Assembly: GCA_016720905.1 (NCBI GenBank)
Contig: JADKJT010000017.1
Location: forward strand, 73,141 to 137,140
Source: Gemmatimonadaceae bacterium
GTDB taxonomy: Bacteria; Gemmatimonadota; Gemmatimonadetes; Gemmatimonadales; Gemmatimonadaceae
Length of the DNA: 64,000 nt
Reading direction: 5' to 3'
In this document: positions 8,212-15,808 of the stretch, piece by piece
Numbering within the stretch: the stretch's first letter is position 1
Layout of the letters: every line of letters begins with the position of its first letter
Made by a program: the position numbers and the translations under genes
Notes under the pieces: model-generated
Told to the model about the DNA's origin: nothing
Database searches by the model: none
What the model saw: only the letters and a program-made list of their open reading frames with translations

Positions 8212-10404
8212 TCAGGCGGTTGGCGGATCGTCGGGCAGGACGTCGCCAAGAATGCTGGGCGCGTAGTACGCGCGGGCATATTGCTCCACCATGCGACGCG
8301 CGGTGAACTGCTGCCCGGCGACACGCATCGCGTGCTTCATGGTGAGGATCCAGCGGCGGGGCAGGTCGAGCGCGTCGCGCTCATAGAAGCGCGGCACCAC
8401 TTCCTGCTCCAGCAGCGTATACAGGCGCTCAACGGTCCCATTGGCATCGTCCGAATCGACGGCGGCCGGGATGGCCCAGCCATTGTTGCCCTCATAGCCC
8501 TCCTCCCACCACCCGTCGATCGTAGACAGGTGCGGCACACCGTTCAGACCCGCCTTCATGCCGCTGGTTCCGGAGGCCTCCATCGGCACCCGCGGCAGGT
8601 TCATCCAGACATCGACACCCTGCACCAACAAATGGGCGAGATGCATGCCGTAGTCTTCGACGAACGCGATGCGTCCCTCGAATTGCGGATCGCGCGTGAA
8701 TTGGTAGACGTTCTGCAGAATCTGCTTGCCGGGATTGTCCGCCGGGTGCGCCTTGCCGGCAAAGACGATTTGCACGGGGCGCGACGTGTTGGTGACCAGC
8801 TTGCGCAGTCGCTCCACGTCGCGAAAAATCAGGTCGGCCCGTTTGTAGGTCGCAAACCGACGCGCGAATCCGATGGTCAGCACATGTGGATCGAGCAGGG
8901 TCCCGGCGCCGACCAACTGCACGGTTTCCATCGTGCGCTGCGCGAACGACCGCCGGGCCTCATCACGCACCAGTCGCATCAGGATGTGCTTCAACCGCAG
9001 GTGCGTGCCCCAGAGCTGGTCGTCATCAAGCAGCAGCACCTGTTCCCAGAGTGCCGGATCGTTGGCGTGGCCCCACTGCGGGCCCAGTTGGCGGTCGAGC
9101 AGCTGCATGATGGGGTTGGCCATCCACGTCGCGAGATGCACGCCATTCGTGACGTGCCCCACGGGGATGCTGTCGGCGGTTCGCCCCGGCCACAGCGGTT
9201 TGCACAGTTCACGGGAGACGACGCCGTGACGACGCGCCACCGCGTTCACCCGACGCGACAGGCGAATGGAGGCGGCGGTCATGTGGAACATCCCGGCGCC
9301 GGCCTCCGGGTGATAGCCAATGCGCAGGAATGCCTCGACGTCGATACCCATGGCCAGCCACATGCCGTTGTTCGTTCCGCCGGCGCATTCGCGCACATCG
9401 CTGACGGCGAATTGGTCGTGACCGGCGGGGACTGGGGTATGCGTGGTGAAGACACTGCACGAGCGTACCTGCTTGACGGCCTCGGCGTACGACAGGCCGC
9501 TCTCGCAGAGTTCGCGGACACGTTCGACCATCATGAAGGCGGCATGCCCTTCGTTGGCGTGCCACGCCGCCGGGGCGACGCCCAGCGCGCGCAGCGCGCG
9601 CACGCCGCCGACACCCAACAGCCACTCCTGGCGCAATCGCAGGGCGGGTCCGCCCGAATAGAGGCTCGACAGCAGCGGCCGATCGTCGACGTGGTTCTCG
9701 TCGAGATCAGAGTCCAACAGGTAGACCGGCACCCGCCCGACCTGCATGCGCCACACACGAATGTGCACGTCGCGTCCAAAGGTGTTCACGGTTACCAGGT
9801 GACGCGCACCGTCGGGACCCGGGATCGGCACGATCGGCACCTGATCGAACGAAATCGTGTCGGCGGAGTTCTCCTGCCAGCCGTCGGTGCGAATTCGCTG
9901 ATCGAAGTAACCGTGACGGTACAGGATGCCCACTGCCACCACGGGTACACCCAGATCCGACGCCGTCTTGAGGTGATCACCGGCAAGGACGCCAAGACCA
10001 CCGGAGTAGATCGGCACCGAATTGTGCACCCCGAATTCCGCGCAGAAGTACGCGACGGGCTTGCCCCGCAGTTCGGGAAACGTCCGCGCGTACCAGGTGT
10101 GCTCGTCGGATTCCTCGGCCTTGAGCCACGCGATCAGGCGATCGTAGCGCGCGCAGAATCCCGCATCCGTGGCCAGTGCGGCCAGACGCTCGGGCGCGAC
10201 CTCCTGCAACAGGACAATCGGGTTGTGGCGCAGCCGATTCCACAGCGCCTCGTCGACTTCGCGAAACAGTGCGCGGGCGTCGCGATTCCAGCTCCACGCG
10301 AGATTCCTCGCCAACTGGGTGAGTCCGGCGATGCGTGGCGGCAGCGACTGGAAGGCGCTGACTGAGGTGGGGGTTGGCGAGTGGGCGGTGGCTGTTGCGG
10401 TCAT
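8212..10404 (-). CDS. glgP: Alpha-glucan (glycogen) phosphorylase, GT35, DUF3417-type
   Basis: Phosphorolyses alpha-1,4-glucan to glucose-1-phosphate, using pyridoxal phosphate. The 730-residue product starts with the DUF3417-type segment (LARNLAWSWN), typical of the shorter bacterial/archaeal phosphorylases, and carries the PLP-lysine signature EASGTSGMKAGLNG near the C-terminus. I placed the start at ATG 10404, where homology begins; an in-frame extension to 10551 crosses the intergenic region and looks non-coding. First gene of the leftward glucan operon, divergent from thrC across a 202-bp gap that should contain its promoter. Together with GlgA it gives synthesis and mobilisation of a storage glucan; no glgB or glgC is in the window. 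Confidence 0.92.
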   Translation of the reverse strand: MTATATAHSPTPTSVSAFQSLPPRIAGLTQLARNLAWSWNRDARALFREVDEALWNRLRHNPIVLLQEVAPERLAALATDAGFCARYDRLIAWLKAEESDEHTWYARTFPELRGKPVAYFCAEFGVHNSVPIYSGGLGVLAGDHLKTASDLGVPVVAVGILYRHGYFDQRIRTDGWQENSADTISFDQVPIVPIPGPDGARHLVTVNTFGRDVHIRVWRMQVGRVPVYLLDSDLDENHVDDRPLLSSLYSGGPALRLRQEWLLGVGGVRALRALGVAPAAWHANEGHAAFMMVERVRELCESGLSYAEAVKQVRSCSVFTTHTPVPAGHDQFAVSDVRECAGGTNNGMWLAMGIDVEAFLRIGYHPEAGAGMFHMTAASIRLSRRVNAVARRHGVVSRELCKPLWPGRTADSIPVGHVTNGVHLATWMANPIMQLLDRQLGPQWGHANDPALWEQVLLLDDDQLWGTHLRLKHILMRLVRDEARRSFAQRTMETVQLVGAGTLLDPHVLTIGFARRFATYKRADLIFRDVERLRKLVTNTSRPVQIVFAGKAHPADNPGKQILQNVYQFTRDPQFEGRIAFVEDYGMHLAHLLVQGVDVWMNLPRVPMEASGTSGMKAGLNGVPHLSTIDGWWEEGYEGNNGWAIPAAVDSDDANGTVERLYTLLEQEVVPRFYERDALDLPRRWILTMKHAMRVAGQQFTARRMVEQYARAYYAPSILGDVLPDDPPTA

Positions 10405-10606
10405 TGGGCGGTAGTGCAGGGAGCGTGGCGCCACGGATCGGCCACCACCGATGAGACGAAGATAAACGTATGTACTTTCAGACGGCCGTGTCCACCAAAA
10501 GGACACCACAAAACGCCGGATTCCCCCGGCCCATGGCGGGCTGCCGCGCAATCGTTTGCGAGGCGAGTCGTCGATGAAACGGATCGCGTGTTAAACTGTG
10601 TCCGGT
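10405..10606. promoter_or_regulatory. Divergent glgP/thrC intergenic region with a small inverted repeat
   Basis: This 202-bp gap between divergent genes must hold the promoters of both. A perfect inverted repeat, GTGTCC-N7-GGACAC (10488-10506), lies in its middle and could be an operator or a small hairpin. The sequence GATAAACGTATGTAC at about 10460-10475 is a local AT-rich patch. I could not assign convincing -35/-10 pairs. Confidence 0.3.
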
Positions 10607-11950
10607 ATGACCACTGCCTCCGACCTGTTCCTCGCCCCCGGCGACGCCAGTATACAACGTTGTGCACGGTGCGGAGCGACGTGTGGCGCGCTCGACGCAT
10701 CGCCGGCATGCCCGTCGTGCGGTGGGCTGCTGGACATTGTGCACGCACCGCCCTGCGACGCCAAGGGCCAGACGCTGGACGCCGCGACGCTGCGTGCCGG
10801 CTTTTCGCAGCACTGCTGCGCGCGACCACTCGGGTCGCCCTCCGGCGTCTGGCGTTTCGAGTCGCTGGTCATGCCCGGCGCTGGTTCGGCGATCGTCAGT
10901 CATCCGGAAGGCAACACCCCGCTGATCACTCGCGGAACGATCGATCGCTTCGTTGGCGTGGAGGGGCTGCGTGTCAAGCACGAAGGACACAACCCCACCG
11001 GGTCGTTCAAGGATCGGGGGATGACGGTTGGCGTGACGCAAGCGGTGCGACTCGGCGCAACGGCCGTGGCCTGTGCGTCCACGGGAAACACCTCCGCGTC
11101 ACTGGCCTCGTACGCGGCACAGGCCGGCATTCCCGGACTGGTGTTTGTCCCCGCCGGCAAGATCGCCCTCGGCAAGTTGGCGCAAACCCTGGGATACGGC
11201 GCACGGACCCTGATGGTTCGTGGCGATTTCGATGCCTGTCTCCGCCTCGTGCAGGAGGCCGCGCGCGACTTGGGGATCTACCTGCTCAACTCAATCAATC
11301 CGTGGCGCGTGGAAGGGCAGAAGACCATCGTGCTCGAACTGTTGCAGCAGCTCGACTGGCAGGCACCGGATTTCATTGTGCTGCCGGCCGGCAATCTGGG
11401 TAACACCGCGGCGTTCGGGAAAGCACTGCGAGAGGCACTCGCGCTGGGCCTCATCGATCGTCTGCCACGACTGGTCGCCGTTCAGGCCGCCGGGGCCGCC
11501 CCATTCGCCCGGAGCTTTCGCGAAGGGTTTGCCACCCGGCACACAGTCGTGGCCGATACGATCGCCACCGCCATCCGCATCGGCGATCCGGCGTCGTGGG
11601 ATCGCGCGGTGCGGGCGATCCGCGAAACCAACGGCATGGTCCTGTCGTGCACTGATGAGGAGATCGTGGCGGCGAAGATCACCATTGATGCCTCCGGCGT
11701 CGGGTGCGAACCAGCGAGCGCCGCCAGCATTGCGGGTGTGCGACGCCTGGTGCAGGATGGAGTGATCACGTCAGCCCATCGGGTGGTGGCCGTGTTGACG
11801 GGGCATATTCTCAAGGATCCCGGTATGCTGGTAGACTTGCATCAACGCGACGATTTCGCGCTGGCCAACCGACCCATCGAGATCGACGCCGATGTGCGCG
11901 CCGTGGCGCGCGTGCTGGCGCACCTGACACCCGCGGGACCCTCCGCATGA
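10607..11950 (+). CDS. thrC: Threonine synthase
   Basis: Converts O-phosphohomoserine to threonine with pyridoxal phosphate. The 447-residue protein has an N-terminal zinc-ribbon-like Cys set (C19, C22, C35, C38 by my count) as in one threonine synthase subgroup, the PLP-lysine motif HNPTGSFKDRG (Lys near 135), a Ser/Thr-rich ASTGNTSASLASYAA substrate loop, and the LPAGNLGN segment. ATG at 10607 is preferred; an in-frame GTG nine bases upstream is possible, and neither has a strong Shine-Dalgarno. Its TGA overlaps the ATG of the next gene, suggesting coupling. Related PLP enzymes (threonine dehydratase, cysteine synthase) share the fold, but the zinc ribbon and length favour ThrC. Confidence 0.9.
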   Translation: MTTASDLFLAPGDASIQRCARCGATCGALDASPACPSCGGLLDIVHAPPCDAKGQTLDAATLRAGFSQHCCARPLGSPSGVWRFESLVMPGAGSAIVSHPEGNTPLITRGTIDRFVGVEGLRVKHEGHNPTGSFKDRGMTVGVTQAVRLGATAVACASTGNTSASLASYAAQAGIPGLVFVPAGKIALGKLAQTLGYGARTLMVRGDFDACLRLVQEAARDLGIYLLNSINPWRVEGQKTIVLELLQQLDWQAPDFIVLPAGNLGNTAAFGKALREALALGLIDRLPRLVAVQAAGAAPFARSFREGFATRHTVVADTIATAIRIGDPASWDRAVRAIRETNGMVLSCTDEEIVAAKITIDASGVGCEPASAASIAGVRRLVQDGVITSAHRVVAVLTGHILKDPGMLVDLHQRDDFALANRPIEIDADVRAVARVLAHLTPAGPSA

Positions 11951-12684
11951 TGTCGCCGTCTCCCCGACGAACGCTGGTGACGGGCGCCGGACGACCACTG
12001 GGCATCGAGCTTGTTCGACAAAGCTTGTTGCGCGGCGACAAGGTGTATGCGGCGTCGAGAAATCCGGCTCGCATACCGGTGCTGGCCGATCTGCGTGCCG
12101 AGTTTCCCGGACTCGAGTTGCTGGCACTCGACCCGGCCGACGCGGCGTCGGTGGCGGAGGCCATTCCGGTGCTCGAAGCGCTTACGTCGTCGCTGGATCT
12201 GCTGGTGATTGCGCCGGCGGAAGCGGGCGCCCACGAACGCGTGAGCGACGCTGCGCGCGATGAGTCGCTGTCCACGATGTCGGGAACTGGTTTGGTCGAG
12301 CACTATCGCCGCCACGCGGTGGCGCCCGTGCTGCTGGTGCGGACCCTGTTGCCGTGGCTGTCCACCGGCGATGGCGCGCGGGTCCTGATGGTCACCACCG
12401 GTCTGGGATCGCTCGCCAACAAGACGGCCGGTGGCGAGTACGCGAGCAGCGCCAGTGCGGCCGCACTGCACATGCTGACGCGCGCGTTGGCCAATGACCT
12501 TTCCGAACACGGCATCACGGTGTGCCTGGGTAATCCGGGCGATTATGCGGCGATTCCGGATGAACCGGCCTTTCGGATTCCGATGGATGAAGCGGCGCTG
12601 GGGTTGCTTTCCATCACCGATCGTCTGGCCCGTGAGCGGAGTGGTGCCTATCTCGATTACACCGGGGCCGAACGTCCTTGGTGA
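11947..12684 (+). CDS. SDR-fold protein (C-factor-like), catalytic Lys apparently missing
   Basis: A 245-residue Rossmann-fold protein of the short-chain dehydrogenase/reductase superfamily. TGAGRPLGIELV at the N-terminus is a dinucleotide-binding Gly motif of the csgA/C-factor type, and ALDPAD and LDLLVIAPAEAGA fit beta strands 3 and 4. The classical active site Y-x-x-x-K is not intact: the candidate segment reads GGEYASSASAAALHML, with Ala where Lys is expected. It may therefore be a non-catalytic or altered SDR. The start overlaps the thrC stop as ATGA; a second ATG follows immediately at 11950. Its stop overlaps the next start as GTGA, so thrC, this gene and the DUF4403 gene form one translationally coupled unit. 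Function unknown. Confidence 0.75.
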   Translation: MMSPSPRRTLVTGAGRPLGIELVRQSLLRGDKVYAASRNPARIPVLADLRAEFPGLELLALDPADAASVAEAIPVLEALTSSLDLLVIAPAEAGAHERVSDAARDESLSTMSGTGLVEHYRRHAVAPVLLVRTLLPWLSTGDGARVLMVTTGLGSLANKTAGGEYASSASAAALHMLTRALANDLSEHGITVCLGNPGDYAAIPDEPAFRIPMDEAALGLLSITDRLARERSGAYLDYTGAERPW

Positions 12685-14081
12685 CGGTTGTGGCGCCGCG
12701 GCGGTTCGCCAGCCGTACATGGTGGGGCGCTGCCGTTGGTGTGTGGGCGCTGGCCTGCGCAAAGAACACGCCGGTCGGCGAAGATCCCCCACCCGTTGCG
12801 ATGCCGCCGGATGCCGCCGGCACGTTGGCGGTCATCCCCGTGCAGGTCACGTACGTGTTGCGCAGTCTGCGTCCGGCCCTCGATTCGCTCTTCCCCATCA
12901 GGGATTCGCTGAATGCGCCCCAGTGCACGGCCGTCGGGGGACTCTTCTGTCATCAGTATGTGTATCGACGGGATTCGCTGACCCTTCGGACCACGGCCGA
13001 TCGCCTGCAGATCGATACGCGCCTGTCCTATCGCGCGCAGATGGGCATGTTGGGCGGCGCCCGGTTCGCCAGTTGTGGGTATCCACCCGAGCAGGCGCGA
13101 CGGGCATTGCTGACAATGTCGACGTCGCTGTACTGGCGGCGTGACTGGCGGGTGGGCGCCCGTGATACCAAGCTGACAGCCACCCTGCTCGATCAGTGTC
13201 TCGTGACGTTGGTGGGCATGAACGCCACGCGCGCGCTGCATGACCTGTTGGATCGACAACTACACGACTTTGCGGCGGAAGCGGACACCACGATTCCGCG
13301 AGTCGCGGATTTCAAACCGTTGGCCGATTCATTGTGGCGAAGTTTCCTGGAGCCAACGGCACTGGATTCCATGGGGACACTCTGGCTGTTGATGGAACCC
13401 GAGGCCGTCCGTGTGACACCATTGGTGGGCACCGGGCCCAGCATCACGACGTCGTTGGTGCTGTATGCGCGACCGCGCGTCGTCAGCGGCCGACGTCCGG
13501 CCACACGTTTTCGCGCCCTGCCGGCATTGGCGCTTGGGGAAGCCCCTGCGCAGTTCTCGGTGCCCGTGAGTGTCGAATTGCCGTTCGAGGATGTAGCGCG
13601 CCGAGCGAGCGTGTTGTTGTCGGCAGAAACGGTTGGGGGCGGGGTCCATGTCGATAGTGTGCAGGTGCGCGGCACCGGCGACAGCGTCTCGATCGACCTC
13701 GATGTGTCGGGCAGTCTGCGCGGTCGACTGAATCTCGGCTCGCGTCTTCGGTGGGATGCGGCATCACGCGAGTTGCGACTCGACAATCTGGAGTGGTCAT
13801 TGGAGAGTCAGGGCATTCTTTCGCGCGTCAAGGCGACGCTTGGTGCGCCGCTGGTCGCGCGCGCGGTACGGAGAGCCACGCTGGGCGGACGCATCCCGCT
13901 TGGCGCGCAACTCGATTCGGTTCGCGCGGAACTGATGTTCAAGCTCAATGGTCCGGTCGGGCCGGGCGTGGTCATGGGCAGCAGCGTCAGCAACGTGCAG
14001 ATTGTCGGGGTCACGTCGAACGCGACGGCATTCGTGGTGCGAGCGCGACTCACGGGCACGTCGGGTGTATGGATTCAGTGA
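12681..14081 (+). CDS. DUF4403 family lipoprotein
   Basis: Envelope protein of about 466 residues with unknown biochemical role. The N-terminus has basic residues, a hydrophobic stretch and VWALAC, a plausible lipobox, so it is probably a lipoprotein facing the periplasm. The body matches the look of DUF4403 proteins: a repeated beta-rich fold with segments such as VPVQVTYVLRSL-like strands and a C-terminal domain with alternating hydrophobic residues. I chose GTG at 12681, which overlaps the preceding stop as GTGA; TTG at 12678 is also in frame. It is followed after 39 bases by the M28 peptidase gene, so the two may be co-transcribed. Confidence 0.7.
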   Translation: MTVVAPRRFASRTWWGAAVGVWALACAKNTPVGEDPPPVAMPPDAAGTLAVIPVQVTYVLRSLRPALDSLFPIRDSLNAPQCTAVGGLFCHQYVYRRDSLTLRTTADRLQIDTRLSYRAQMGMLGGARFASCGYPPEQARRALLTMSTSLYWRRDWRVGARDTKLTATLLDQCLVTLVGMNATRALHDLLDRQLHDFAAEADTTIPRVADFKPLADSLWRSFLEPTALDSMGTLWLLMEPEAVRVTPLVGTGPSITTSLVLYARPRVVSGRRPATRFRALPALALGEAPAQFSVPVSVELPFEDVARRASVLLSAETVGGGVHVDSVQVRGTGDSVSIDLDVSGSLRGRLNLGSRLRWDAASRELRLDNLEWSLESQGILSRVKATLGAPLVARAVRRATLGGRIPLGAQLDSVRAELMFKLNGPVGPGVVMGSSVSNVQIVGVTSNATAFVVRARLTGTSGVWIQ

Positions 14082-14120
14082 TGTCACGCGTCGGGTTCAC
14101 CCGCTAACTGGAAGTGTCCT

Positions 14121-15079
14121 ATGTTCGCTCGAAACATGATGTGGCTCGCGACGGTGGGGCTCAGCGCGATTGGCGTGCTGATCGCTCCACCGGCGGGGGC
14201 ACAGGCGGCGGATGCGCAGACGACGCGCTTGATGGCGCGGCTGTCCGCGTTGTCGGCCGATTCCATGGAGGGGCGTCGTGCAGGCACCCCCGGATCGAAG
14301 CGCGCGCGCCAGTGGATTATCGGCGAACTGACGGCGATGGGGGCGAATCCCGTAGGAACATCATTCGAACAGGCGGTCACGCTGCCGGCACGCGCCGGAA
14401 GCGACACCAGTGGCGCCAATGTGATTGCCCGCATTCCGGGCACACGTCGCGACGGACCGGTGATCGTGTTGAGTGCGCACTACGATCATCTGGGGGTGCG
14501 CAACGGACAGGTGTTCAACGGAGCTGACGACGATGCGTCGGGGTGTGTGGCGCTCCTGACCATCGCGGAACGCCTGCTCAAGGACCCGCCGCAACATGAC
14601 GTGATCCTGGCGTTCTTTGACAACGAGGAAGGGGGATGCACGGCTCCCGCACCTTCGTGACGTCGGGAATGATTCCACTGGAAAAGATGGCACTCGACAT
14701 CAGTCTCGACATGGTGGCGCGTCAGGACGGCAAGGCGCTGTGGGTATCGGGCACGTCGCACAATCCGGCGTTCAAGCCGATGGCCGAGGCGGCCGCGAAC
14801 GCAGCGGCGATTCCCATTCGGTTCGGACATGATACCAAGGACCTGAAACCCGGCGACGACTGGACCAACTCGTCGGATCATGCGGCGTTTCACGGCAAGG
14901 GCATTCCGTTCCTGTATCTCGGCGTTGAAGATCACGTCGACTATCACAAGAGCGGCGACGACGCAGACAAGGTCGATCCGGTGTTCTACCGTGGCGCGGT
15001 GGACTTTGCCCATCGATTGGTACGCGAAGCGGATGCGCGCATTGATGGCCTGCCCCTCAAATCAGTGCCGGGGCGCTAA
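14121..15079 (+). pseudogene. M28-family secreted aminopeptidase, split by a one-base frameshift
   Basis: Zinc aminopeptidase of the M28 family, exported by an N-terminal signal peptide ending near PPAGAQA. Frame 1 (14121-14660) carries the first metal ligands in SAHYDHLG and GADDDASG and reaches NEEGG; frame 2 (14636-15079) continues GSRTFV, LDMVAR and YHKSGDD, the remaining ligands. Adding one G to the G5 run at 14631-14635 joins them as EEGGMHGSRTFV, exactly the spacing of the family motif, and gives a 319-residue protein. Every metal ligand is then present. A sequencing/assembly deletion is more likely than real decay, but a true frameshift or slippage site cannot be excluded from sequence alone. 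The stop overlaps the convergent HhH gene by 3 bases. Confidence 0.85.
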
Positions 15080-15390
15080 GACACGCCTTCGCGCGCCTTG
15101 AACGTGCGCTTCCGTTCGGCGGTATAGTGCCACCACGGATGCGGAGGCGCCCCTTCCATGAACCGTACTGCGGCGATGAAGACGTCGGCGACGCAGGGAT
15201 CCTGCCGACATTGTGTCAGCGCGCACAAGCGATCGTAGAGCGCGTACGGATCCTGACCGGCGAGTTGTGCGGGTGATCCGAAGCCGAGCAGTGCCAAGTC
15301 ACCGGCAATGGACGGCCCGATGTTGGGAATATCCGTAAACACGCGTGCGTCTTGCGCGGTGGTGGCCTTGGCCGAGCGTCGTACAGACAT
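15076..15390 (-). CDS. Helix-hairpin-helix protein of the 'pathogenicity locus' (Cdd1) family
   Basis: Small 104-residue protein. IPNIGPSIAGDLALLG is a helix-hairpin-helix-like segment, followed by the family hallmark DPYALYDRLCALTQ, RQDPCVADVF and PWWHYTAERK. The family was named Cdd1 / pathogenicity locus; its function is not established, though the HhH element suggests nucleic-acid contact. I took ATG at 15390; the frame is open further upstream but that stretch includes the hairpin at 15424-15456 and lacks homology. It is monocistronic or last in a leftward unit. Confidence 0.8.
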   Translation of the reverse strand: MSVRRSAKATTAQDARVFTDIPNIGPSIAGDLALLGFGSPAQLAGQDPYALYDRLCALTQCRQDPCVADVFIAAVRFMEGAPPHPWWHYTAERKRTFKAREGVS

Positions 15391-15423
15391 CGGTGTTTCC
15401 CGCGTTGACTGGTGGTGAGACAC

Positions 15424-15456
15424 GAAGGGCCGCCGCATCCTGCGCGACGGCCCTTC
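15424..15456. terminator. Strong GC-rich hairpin, possible terminator
   Basis: GAAGGGCCG (15424-15432) pairs perfectly with CGGCCCTTC (15448-15456), and the stem can be extended inward by three more pairs past one mismatch. No clear T-tract follows on either strand, so it may be a weak or Rho-assisted terminator, or a processing element between the candidate small gene at 15522-15587 and the HhH gene. Confidence 0.5.
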
Positions 15457-15521
15457 CTGCTGCGTGTCCAATGAAGGACAGTCCTAGCCGGCTCGAGACG
15501 ACGCTCGATCCGGAACCCGGG

Positions 15522-15587
15522 TTACCGGGTGGCGATCAGGAGATCGTTTGCCCAGGCCGAGCCGGCGTAGGTACGGGAATCGAACAA
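15522..15587 (-). CDS. Candidate 21-residue small protein with a perfect Shine-Dalgarno
   Basis: On the minus strand AGGAGGTGAT (complement of 15591-15600), a full match to the anti-Shine-Dalgarno of 16S rRNA, stands three bases before TTG at 15587, followed by 21 sense codons and TAA. The product would begin MFDSRTYAGSAW and end DLLIATR. Most genes in this window have weak or no Shine-Dalgarno, so this one stands out. I do not recognise the peptide and no modifying enzyme is adjacent. It could be a small protein, a leader peptide for the downstream HhH gene, or a chance match. Confidence 0.35.
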   Translation of the reverse strand: MFDSRTYAGSAWANDLLIATR

Positions 15588-15651
15588 ATGATCACCTCCT
15601 GAGAAAAATGGTGGGACATCGGGCGGGATACCGAGAGGTCCTGCGGGGAAA

Positions 15652-15693
15652 AGTACCAAGTACTGAGTACTGAGTACCAAGTACTAGGTACTC
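15652..15693. repeat. Six tandem copies of a 7-bp AGTACYN unit
   Basis: Consecutive units AGTACCA, AGTACTG, AGTACTG, AGTACCA, AGTACTA and GGTACTC fill 15652-15693 exactly. Because AGTACT is self-complementary, the array can fold back or act as overlapping palindromic binding sites. It lies in the 418-bp gap between the HhH gene and the S9 peptidase, about 115 bases before the peptidase start. It could be a microsatellite-like element or a regulator-binding array. Nothing else coding is evident in that gap. Confidence 0.85.
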
Positions 15694-15808
15694 TGTCTTC
15701 TTCTCGTCCGCGTCGCTCCTCCGCGAACACCGTGATGGTAGGGGCCGCTGGCGCTCAACGCAAGAGCGGCATTATCGTCCATTCTCCTCACTGCCGAGAG
15801 AATCTTTC

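Noticed and set aside
8188..10365. 725-codon plus-strand frame opposite glgP
   Set aside because: Antisense shadow of the phosphorylase gene; His/Arg-rich without a family match.
15581..15605. Fragment of a 16S rRNA 3' end on the plus strand
   Set aside because: ATCACCTCCT alone matches; the flanking bases do not follow the 16S 3' terminal sequence. It is better explained as a Shine-Dalgarno on the minus strand.
15652..15693. CRISPR-like array
   Set aside because: Units are only 7 bp with no spacers, and no cas genes are nearby.
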